Source: Clostridia bacterium (GTDB taxonomy: Bacteria; Bacillota; Clostridia; Oscillospirales; Acutalibacteraceae). Taken from it: a stretch of 64,000 nucleotides of DNA. The DNA lies in the NCBI GenBank assembly GCA_017415025.1, contig JAFQJH010000008.1, forward strand, positions 62,001-126,000, read 5' to 3'. The translations under genes were made by a program, and so were the position numbers. The notes under the pieces are model-generated. The model had not been told where the DNA came from. It searched no databases and saw only the letters and a list, made by a program, of their open reading frames with translations. This document shows, one piece after another, positions 58,174-64,000 of the stretch (position 1 is its first letter; every line of letters starts with the position of its first letter).

Positions 58174-58287
58174 TTATCAATTAATTTCGGGTTAATATAA
58201 TTTTAGCGGAAGAAAACGATTGGTTTTTGCGTTTGTTCGTTTTTCCGCTGCCACCGAGTGAGGAAGCTCGACTCGGTGGCATTTTTA
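58174..58287 (+). ncRNA. Candidate small RNA with two hairpins and an orphan terminator
   Basis: TTATCA (58174-58179), 16-base spacer and TATAAT (58196-58201) form a promoter. Hairpin 1 pairs AGCGGA..AAACGA (58205-58219) with TCGTTT..CCGCT (58237-58249), and hairpin 2 is a strong terminator (GCCACCGAGT/ACTCGGTGGC, 58250-58280) with a TTTTTATTTT tail. No plus-strand gene is upstream, so the terminator needs another transcript to end. The RNA would be ~80 nt and its U-tract touches the stop of the topoisomerase gene. Confidence 0.5.
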
Positions 58288-58289
58288 TT

Positions 58290-60530
58290 TTATATTAACG
58301 ACATCTGCTCGCCCGTATCTTCTGCGCTCAGAAGTGCGCCTGCCGCAGGAAGATTTTTCGTCTTATAGCGATACGGCTTTGCAAATTCGCCCTTCTTGTA
58401 GTCCCTTACCTTTTTAAGGATATGACCCTTTTTCATCGTCATAACAGAGACGCCCTGTGTATCCTTTGTCGTTTTAGGTGAAATTGCGCCCGTGTTGATA
58501 AGAAGCAATCTGCCGGACGTAGATTCAAGCACAAGGTCGCAATCCTCAACAACGTGTCTTATTGCACCGATCGGGAACTTGTCACAGTATGCCTTGATGA
58601 GCTTTTTACGGTTTGTCTTTGTTTCATAAGCCGAAAGGTCAACCTTTGCAACCTTACCGTTTTCGAAGAAAAACATTACATAACCCTTATAATCAAGAGT
58701 TGCAATCATATAAATTGCGGTTTCGCCCTCGTCCATTCCAAGCTTTGAAGCAACAAAATCACCGAGCACGCTCGCCTTGCCCATATCAAATTCAGATGCT
58801 TTAGACTTATAAACCTGACACTTATCTGTAAAGAAGAGAAGCTCCGTATTATTCGTAGCTTCAATTTCAAGAAGCATTGAGTCGCCTTCCTTGAGCTTCT
58901 GCTCGCCGCTTGTGCGCAGAGCCTGCGGAGTAATCTTTTTGAAATATCCTTCCTTTGTAAAGAAGAGGTTTACGGGGAAATCGGGCTCCTCCTCTTCCTT
59001 TTCGTCGTAGGCAACATCCATAGCAAAGATAATCTCCGTTTTTCTCGGCTGACCGTATTTCTTTGCAATATCGTTAAGCTCATTTACGATAATCTTCTTC
59101 ACTTTCGACTTGTGAGCAAGGATATCCTCCATTTCTTCAATATCCTTGCGGAGCTTTTCGATATCCTGCGTTCTTTTCAGGATATACTCACGGTTGAGGT
59201 GGCGGAGCTTGATTTCCGCAACGTAATTCGCCTGAACCTCGTCAATACCGAAGCCGATCATAAGGTTGGGAACAACCTCGCTCTCCTCTTCGGTCTTGCG
59301 GATAATCATAATTGCCTTGTCGATATCAAGGAGAATCTTCTGCAAGCCTTCAAGAAGATGAAGCTTTTCCTTCGCTTTTGAGAGGTCAAAGAAAACGCGT
59401 CTGCGTACACCTTCGGTACGGAACGCAATCCATTCAAGCAGAATGTCACGAACGCCGAGCACCTTCGGCACACCTGCGATAAGAAGGTTGAAGTTGCAGG
59501 AGAAGGTATCCTCAAGTGAAGTCATTTTGTAAAGCTTCTGCATCAGCTTATCGGGGTCTGTACCCTTTTTGAGGTCGATTGTGATTTTAAGACCCGATTT
59601 ATCCGTTTCGTCACGGATATCGCTGATTTCACGCACAGAGCCTGCCTTGAATTTTTCGATAATCTTATCAATAATCGCTTCTGCCGTTGTTGTCGGCGGA
59701 ATTTCCGTGATTTCTATACATTTATTATCCTTGTCGTAGCGATACTTTGCTCTTACCTTAAATCCGCCGCGGCCGGTACGGTAAATAGCATCCATAGCAT
59801 CGCGGTCATAGACGAGCTGACCGCCGCCGATAAAATCGGGGGCTTTAAGTGTCTCTGTGATATCAGCCTCCTCATCCTTGATGAGTGCTACCGTTGTATC
59901 ACAGATTTCCTGCAGATTGAATGAACAGATTGAGCTTGCCATACCGACGGCAATACCCGTTGTGGGATTGGTCAGCACGGTCGGAAATTTAACGGGAAGA
60001 AGTGACGGCTCCTTCATCGTGTTATCGTAGTTATCGACAAAGTCAACGGTGTCCTTGTCAATCTCCGCAAAAAGCTCTGCGCAGATAGGCGCAAGCTTCG
60101 CCTCGGTATATCTCGGAGCCGCCCACTGCATATCGCGCGAATAAGCCTTACCGAAGTTACCCTTTGAGTCAACGAACGGATGAAGCAAAGCCTCATATCC
60201 GCGTGACAGACGTACCATTGTATCATAAATAGCAGCATCACCGTGAGGATTGAGCTTCATTGTCTGGCCGACGATGTTTGCCGACTTTGTTCTGGCACCC
60301 GTGAGAAGTCCCATTTTATACATTGTATAAAGGAGCTTTCTGTGTGAGGGCTTGAAGCCGTCAATTTCGGGAATTGCTCGTGACAGGATAACGCTCATCG
60401 CATAGGGCATATAGTTGGTTTCAAGTGTTTCCGTGATGTTCTGTCTTAAAACCGTACCCGCACCGAGTATGTGGGTATTCGGATTCATTTCTTCTTCAGT
60501 CTTAACGACCTCTTTTTTCTTTCTCGCCAT
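58290..60530 (-). CDS. DNA gyrase/topoisomerase IV subunit A-like (second Clostridia type)
   Basis: A 746-residue type IIA topoisomerase A subunit that breaks and rejoins DNA. The catalytic Tyr is in AAPRYTEAKLAP (about residue 135), with YAMSVILSRAIPEIDGFKPS, NPHGDAAIYDTMVRLSRGYE and GIAVGMASSICSFNL nearby. A coiled-coil tower follows (~360-480), then a beta-propeller-like C-terminal domain. There is no canonical GyrA box (QRRGGKG), so it is closer to ParC. It is 13 bases after its partner B subunit. Many Clostridia carry this divergent pair in addition to normal gyrA/gyrB, which are not in the window. Confidence 0.9.
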   Translation of the reverse strand: MARKKKEVVKTEEEMNPNTHILGAGTVLRQNITETLETNYMPYAMSVILSRAIPEIDGFKPSHRKLLYTMYKMGLLTGARTKSANIVGQTMKLNPHGDAAIYDTMVRLSRGYEALLHPFVDSKGNFGKAYSRDMQWAAPRYTEAKLAPICAELFAEIDKDTVDFVDNYDNTMKEPSLLPVKFPTVLTNPTTGIAVGMASSICSFNLQEICDTTVALIKDEEADITETLKAPDFIGGGQLVYDRDAMDAIYRTGRGGFKVRAKYRYDKDNKCIEITEIPPTTTAEAIIDKIIEKFKAGSVREISDIRDETDKSGLKITIDLKKGTDPDKLMQKLYKMTSLEDTFSCNFNLLIAGVPKVLGVRDILLEWIAFRTEGVRRRVFFDLSKAKEKLHLLEGLQKILLDIDKAIMIIRKTEEESEVVPNLMIGFGIDEVQANYVAEIKLRHLNREYILKRTQDIEKLRKDIEEMEDILAHKSKVKKIIVNELNDIAKKYGQPRKTEIIFAMDVAYDEKEEEEPDFPVNLFFTKEGYFKKITPQALRTSGEQKLKEGDSMLLEIEATNNTELLFFTDKCQVYKSKASEFDMGKASVLGDFVASKLGMDEGETAIYMIATLDYKGYVMFFFENGKVAKVDLSAYETKTNRKKLIKAYCDKFPIGAIRHVVEDCDLVLESTSGRLLLINTGAISPKTTKDTQGVSVMTMKKGHILKKVRDYKKGEFAKPYRYKTKNLPAAGALLSAEDTGEQMSLI

Positions 60531-60543
60531 ACTGTCACCTCCC

Positions 60544-62526
60544 TTAGCTTAAATCGAGCATATCGATATACATATATCCGTTGTCGGCAATATGCTCTTT
60601 TCTGCCGGCAAGATTATCGCCGAGGAGCATTTCAAAAATCTGTGCCGTTCTTTCGGCATCCTCGGGCAGAATCTCAACAAGACGTCTTGTTTTCGGATTC
60701 ATTGTTGTAAGCCACATCATCTCGGCTTCGTTTTCACCAAGACCCTTTGAACGCTGAACGGTGTATTTTGCGCTGCCGATCTGTTCAATTGCTTCTGCCT
60801 TTTCCTTTTCGGTATAAGCAAACCACACCTGGTCCTTTGTATTGATTTCATAAAGCGGAGTTTCCGCAATAAACACCTTACCCTCTTCAATAAGTGTCGG
60901 CATAAGGCGGTAAATCATAGTAAGAATAAGTGTACGGATCTGGAAGCCGTCAACGTCGGCATCGGTACAGATAATAACCTTGTTATACCGAAGCAGATCA
61001 AGATTGAACTCTGCAAGACCCTTCATATACTTTGACTTGACCTCAACACCGCAGCCGAGCACCTTGACAAGATCGGTGATGATTTCGCTTTTGAAAATCT
61101 TATCGTATTCGCATTTAAGACAGTTGAGAATCTTACCGCGGACAGGCATAAGCGCCTGAAATTCGGAGTCACGCGCCTGCTTACAGGCGCCGAGAGCAGA
61201 ATCACCCTCCACGATAAAGAGCTCTCTGTCCTCTGCATTCTTTGCACGGCAATCGACAAACTTCTGAACTCTGTTCGCAAGGTCGTTTGCGGTCGTGAGA
61301 GTCTTTTTGATGCTCTGTCGCGTTGTCTCCGCCTTGACACGGCTGCGCATATTGATGAGCACCTGATTTGCGATTTTTTCCGCTTCCGTTCGGTTTTCGA
61401 TGAAGTAAATCTCAAGCTGATGCTTGAAGAAATCTGTCATCGCTTCCTGAATGAATTTATTTGTGATTGCTTTTTTAGTCTGATTTTCGTAGGAGGTTTC
61501 GGTCGAGAAGGACGAAACAACGAGCACAAGGCAGTCCTCGATATCCTCAAACTTAATTCTCGGGTCAGATTTTGTGTACTTTCCGTTAGTTTTGAGATAG
61601 GAATCTATCTGATAAGTAAATGCATTACGGACAGCCTTTTCGGGCGCACCGCCGTGCTCAAGCCAGCTTGAGTTATGGTAATACTCCTTTTTCTGCGACT
61701 TGTTCGAGAAGCAGAGTGCTGATGTTATAAGCACCTTGTAGTCCTTGTGATCCTCACGGTCACGGCCGACACGCTCCGTCTGCCACGATTGAACACCCGT
61801 GAGTGCGGCATCCTCTGCAATTTCGGTTACGTAATCGGAGATACCGTTTTCATAATAATATTCAAAGGTTTCGAACTGCGTTTTGTTGAGCTGATTTTTA
61901 AGAATAAACTTAATTCCCGAGTTTACAATCGCCTGACGCTTGATTGTATCCTGATAATATTCGAGCGGAACGGCAATATCCGTAAACACCTTGAGGTCGG
62001 GACGCCACTTGATGCGCGAGCCTGTATCGCGCTTTGTGTACGGCTCTTTTTCCATCTGACCGACAATCTTACCCTTTTTGAAGTTGAGCTTATAGCATGT
62101 GCCGTCACGATGGATTTCCGCCTCCATATATTCGGAAGCGAACTGCGTTGCACAAAGTCCGAGACCGTTAAGACCGAGCGAATAGCCGTAGCTGCTGTCG
62201 CCGCCCTTGGAATACTTACCGCCTGCATAAAGAGTACAGAAAACAAGCTCCCAGTTAAATTTCTTTTCCTTTGTATTATAGTCAACGGGAATGCCTCGGC
62301 CAAAGTCCTGAATTTCAACGGAATGGTCAAGGTAACGTGTTACAACTATTTTATCGCCGAAGCCTTCACGCGCTTCGTCTATTGAGTTTGACAAAATCTC
62401 AAAAACGGAATGCTGACAGCCCTCAATATCATCCGAGCCGAAAATAACCGCAGGACGCTTACGCACCTGGTCAGGGCCTTTGAGAGAAACTATGTCGTCA
62501 TTACCGTAGCTTGCCTTTTTTGCCAT
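60544..62526 (-). CDS. DNA gyrase/topoisomerase IV subunit B-like (second Clostridia type)
   Basis: A 660-residue type IIA topoisomerase B subunit with a GHKL ATPase domain, transducer and TOPRIM. Landmarks are PDQVRKRPAVIFGSDDIEG (in place of the usual EHVRKRPGMYIG), VFEILSNSIDEAREGFG (catalytic Glu/Asn), VEIQDFGRGIPVD, YGYSLGLNGLGLCATQFAS, EGDSALGACKQARDSEFQAL and IICTDADVDGFQIRTLIL. The altered ATP-lid motifs mark it as a divergent paralogue of GyrB/ParE. Probably co-transcribed with the A subunit from the promoter at 62584-62613. Its role, perhaps decatenation, is inferred. Confidence 0.9.
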   Translation of the reverse strand: MAKKASYGNDDIVSLKGPDQVRKRPAVIFGSDDIEGCQHSVFEILSNSIDEAREGFGDKIVVTRYLDHSVEIQDFGRGIPVDYNTKEKKFNWELVFCTLYAGGKYSKGGDSSYGYSLGLNGLGLCATQFASEYMEAEIHRDGTCYKLNFKKGKIVGQMEKEPYTKRDTGSRIKWRPDLKVFTDIAVPLEYYQDTIKRQAIVNSGIKFILKNQLNKTQFETFEYYYENGISDYVTEIAEDAALTGVQSWQTERVGRDREDHKDYKVLITSALCFSNKSQKKEYYHNSSWLEHGGAPEKAVRNAFTYQIDSYLKTNGKYTKSDPRIKFEDIEDCLVLVVSSFSTETSYENQTKKAITNKFIQEAMTDFFKHQLEIYFIENRTEAEKIANQVLINMRSRVKAETTRQSIKKTLTTANDLANRVQKFVDCRAKNAEDRELFIVEGDSALGACKQARDSEFQALMPVRGKILNCLKCEYDKIFKSEIITDLVKVLGCGVEVKSKYMKGLAEFNLDLLRYNKVIICTDADVDGFQIRTLILTMIYRLMPTLIEEGKVFIAETPLYEINTKDQVWFAYTEKEKAEAIEQIGSAKYTVQRSKGLGENEAEMMWLTTMNPKTRRLVEILPEDAERTAQIFEMLLGDNLAGRKEHIADNGYMYIDMLDLS

Positions 62527-62583
62527 AACTACACTCCTTATTTTTAATAAAATACTATTATTTTCAATAAAATGCTATTTTAT

Positions 62584-62613
62584 ATTTTACACTATATGTT
62601 GTGGTTTAGTCAA
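62584..62613 (-). promoter_or_regulatory. Promoter of the topoisomerase pair
   Basis: On the minus strand TTGACT (62608-62613), 18-base spacer, TAAAAT (62584-62589). A nearby degenerate direct repeat (AATAAAATRCTATT, near 62545-62580) lies in the leader. Confidence 0.65.
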
Positions 62614-62718
62614 GTTTTTTATGGAATTTCAAGTGGTTCGAGTACGGAATAAAGGGCTGTGAGCTTTTCCTGCGTACCCGATTTGTAAAGGCTTTAAAAA
62701 ATTTTTATAAAGGACAAA

Positions 62719-62756
62719 CACCATTTTTTGCCTTACACATAAAATATTAGTGTAAG
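62719..62756 (+). promoter_or_regulatory. Sporulation-type promoter (sigma-K/E-like) with hairpin
   Basis: CATAAAATA (62738-62746) matches the sigma-K -10 pattern CATANNNTA, and AC (62719-62720) lies 17 bases upstream as in sigma-K -35. A perfect inverted repeat CTTACAC/GTGTAAG (62732-62738 with 62750-62756) overlaps the -10. Confidence 0.5.
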
Positions 62757-62774
62757 ACGAAAGGAGGTCACGAC

Positions 62775-62924
62775 ATGGGTTGCTGTAATAACTGGGTTAT
62801 GATTCTCATTATCATCCTTTTATTCTCTGAGTGTGGTTGCGGTTGCAACAACAATAATTGCGGTTGCAATAACAACTGCGGTTGTAACAACGGTTTCCTC
62901 AACAACAACGGTTGCGGCTGCTAA
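62775..62924 (+). CDS. Tiny Cys/Asn/Gly-rich membrane protein (YjcZ/spore-coat-like)
   Basis: A 49-residue protein starting at the ATG at 62775 behind a perfect AAGGAGGTCACGAC site. It opens with MGCCNNWVM, has one hydrophobic helix (IIIILLF type, residues ~8-18), then alternating Cys-Gly and Asn blocks (12 Cys in 49 residues). The shape (short, one helix, then Gly/Cys/Asn-rich tail) recalls the YjcZ-type sporulation proteins and Cys-rich spore coat peptides. The promoter at 62719 and the terminator at 62941 support a real single-gene transcript. Family and role are inference. Confidence 0.75.
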   Translation: MGCCNNWVMILIIILLFSECGCGCNNNNCGCNNNCGCNNGFLNNNGCGC

Positions 62925-62940
62925 CCGTTGACCCCCACGC

Positions 62941-62968
62941 ACTGCGGACGAAAGTCCGCAGTTTTTTG
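62941..62968 (+). terminator. Terminator of the Cys-rich protein gene
   Basis: 9-bp perfect stem ACTGCGGAC/GTCCGCAGT with GAAA tetraloop, then TTTTTTG. Confidence 0.95.
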
Positions 62969-62995
62969 TTTTACAGCCACTCTACGATTCATAGG

Positions 62996-63024
62996 TTGAT
63001 ATTACACCCTCTCACCGTTATAAT
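62996..63024 (+). promoter_or_regulatory. Promoter of the XRE-type regulator gene
   Basis: TTGATA (62996-63001), 17-base spacer, TATAAT (63019-63024). Confidence 0.72.
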
Positions 63025-63042
63025 TAAGGCGAGGTGATAAGT

Positions 63043-63717
63043 ATGGATATTATTAAAATCGGCACGTTTATAAAAGAACAAAGAATAAAACTGAATATGA
63101 CCCAAAAAGAACTTGCGGATAAAATCGGCTGTACGGATAAGGCGATTTCACGTTGGGAGACAGGTAAAGGTTTGCCCGATATGTCGTTTCTTATTCCGCT
63201 TTCAAAAGAATTGAAGGTTTCTGTAAACGAGCTTCTTGCGGGAGAAAGAATTATCCCAGAGGAGCAGGAGCATATTGAAATCGAAAAGGTTAATGAAATA
63301 ATACACAAAAACGAAGAAAACATAATAAGCGTAATCGAAGAAAATCAGAAGAAAGTAAAGCGGCATACCAATTCTTTTTTCAAGCTGTTTATTCTTTTTT
63401 GTATGCAAAGCGTGGTGCTGTTTGTTGCACCTAATTTTATTCCTGCTACCTTTGAGCCGTTGGTGCTGATGATTGTTCTTTCTGCTGTTATTTATGTCTT
63501 CGTCGGCTTGAGCAAAACACAGCTTAAATGGCTGTTTCCCGTTGCCGTGGCTTTACTTTTCACAAGCGCCAACCCGTTCGATATGGGCGGTGACGGATTC
63601 ATTATTTTTCTCATCGGTCTGTATTTTGCAACAGGCGCGTATGCAATTATTGCAGCTTGTACGCTGACAGTATTTTTGGTTAAAAAATTACGTGATATCA
63701 TCAGTCAGAAAAAGTAA
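63043..63717 (+). CDS. XRE-family transcriptional regulator with membrane domain
   Basis: A 224-residue protein. The N-terminal helix-turn-helix (3-60) has the XRE pattern LNMTQKELADKIGCTDKAIS followed by RWETGKGLPD. A charged linker (~65-110, EEQEHIEIEKVNEIIHKNEE) looks coiled-coil, and the rest (~115-224) contains four hydrophobic helices. The start at 63043 is favoured over 63034, because the GTG there is inside the GAGGTG ribosome site. XRE regulators with membrane tails often sense envelope stress or antimicrobial peptides, but the target is unknown. A 130-base AT-rich gap with a promoter follows. Confidence 0.85.
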   Translation: MDIIKIGTFIKEQRIKLNMTQKELADKIGCTDKAISRWETGKGLPDMSFLIPLSKELKVSVNELLAGERIIPEEQEHIEIEKVNEIIHKNEENIISVIEENQKKVKRHTNSFFKLFILFCMQSVVLFVAPNFIPATFEPLVLMIVLSAVIYVFVGLSKTQLKWLFPVAVALLFTSANPFDMGGDGFIIFLIGLYFATGAYAIIAACTLTVFLVKKLRDIISQKK

Positions 63718-63784
63718 ATATTAAGTGTCTGACTGATTAAATCTTACCGCTTCGCTTTATAAATCACAAAAACAGCGGAAACAG

Positions 63785-63814
63785 TTGACGGAATTAGTGT
63801 AAAACTGATATAAT
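63785..63814 (+). promoter_or_regulatory. Promoter of the final phosphoesterase gene
   Basis: TTGACG (63785-63790), 18-base spacer, TATAAT (63809-63814). Confidence 0.68.
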
Positions 63815-63849
63815 TCATTTATACAAATATACACGGACGAAGGTGAGCT

Positions 63850-64000
63850 ATGGGTAAGCTTCAGTTTTACATAATTGCGGACAACCACTATTTTTCCAAA
63901 AAGCTGTGGGTGGACGGAGAAGCCATTGAACGGCGTTGCCACGGCGACCAGGTGGTTATCAAGGAGTCACCCGAGGTCAACGAAGCCTTCTTTAAAGTAA
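63850..64000 (+). CDS. Calcineurin-like metallophosphoesterase, N-terminal 50 codons (cut by window end)
   Basis: The first 50 codons of a protein starting MGKLQFYIIADNHYFSKKLW, with GAAGGTGAG before the ATG at 63850. IIADNHYF contains the first metal motif D-x-H of calcineurin-like phosphoesterases. The following GEAIERRCHGDQVVIKESP resembles the second element of the cytoplasmic/secreted phosphoesterase group. The rest lies beyond the window, so the family call rests on one motif. Confidence 0.65.
   Translation, partial: MGKLQFYIIADNHYFSKKLWVDGEAIERRCHGDQVVIKESPEVNEAFFKV

Overview
The window reads as a chromosomal segment of an anaerobic, low-GC Gram-positive bacterium of the Clostridia, most like the gut Oscillospiraceae/Ruminococcaceae. 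The pointers are the miaB-ylbF-mutS order, a YqfO/TrmK/RqcH block, a Clostridia-type second gyrase/topo IV-like pair, NADP-type GdhA, dockerin modules of the Ruminococcus/Clostridium kind, DUF4474, an NPDTG-type wall-sorting signal, a sporulation-like tiny Cys/Asn/Gly protein, and strong sigma-A promoters (TTGACA-17-TATAAT) with crisp intrinsic terminators. No phage, insertion sequence or CRISPR array is visible. The family assignment is inference.

Layout. 1-2685: mutS (cut by the left edge), a YlbF-family gene and miaB, all on the minus strand. 2864-6999: a compact surface-protein locus with a wall-anchored cohesin-like protein beside three secreted dockerin proteins, one carrying DUF4474. 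7056-11468: housekeeping (ispE; then a DUF1858 protein, trmK, nif3, rqcH). 11480-13368: a secreted phosphoesterase and a small membrane protein. 13483-13973: four tRNA genes (Gly, Arg, His, Gln). 14084-16817: three AT-rich accessory genes (P-loop kinase-like, metallo-beta-lactamase fold, PPP-like phosphoesterase). 16870-20111: GH20 hexosaminidase and an ABC-F protein with a terminator-like leader. 20196-30236: three large secreted proteins (cohesin-like, FIVAR repeats, dockerin-like ends).

30330-31614: ECF transporter S component plus a radical SAM protein. 31678-36999: glycerol kinase, Ldh2-type dehydrogenase and malic enzyme in one operon, divergent from an iron alcohol dehydrogenase. 37051-49860: a carbohydrate locus with a 2543-residue GH43-like secreted protein, a GPH-family sugar symporter, a GH99-like secreted enzyme and a membrane-anchored glycerophosphodiesterase, with a hairpin-rich repeat element inside. 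49875-52708: rpsO-pnp with structured leaders. 52752-56206: an unclassified three-way-junction RNA, a sugar O-acetyltransferase and a GH3 beta-glucosidase. 56222-58126: gdhA and secG. 58205-62613: a candidate small RNA and a divergent gyrase/topo IV-like pair. 62719-64000: a 49-residue Cys-rich protein, an XRE-type membrane regulator and the start of a phosphoesterase.

The genes suggest a fermentative life on host or plant glycans. Extracellular modular enzymes and dockerin/cohesin-type surface proteins capture polymers, GPH and ECF carriers import products, GH3 and GH20 cleave oligosaccharides in the cytoplasm, and malic enzyme, alcohol dehydrogenase and GdhA balance redox and nitrogen. The items most worth a second look are the wall-anchored cohesin-like/dockerin locus at 2864-6999 and the RNA at 52763-52905. 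All coordinates were worked out by eye, and no database search was run.
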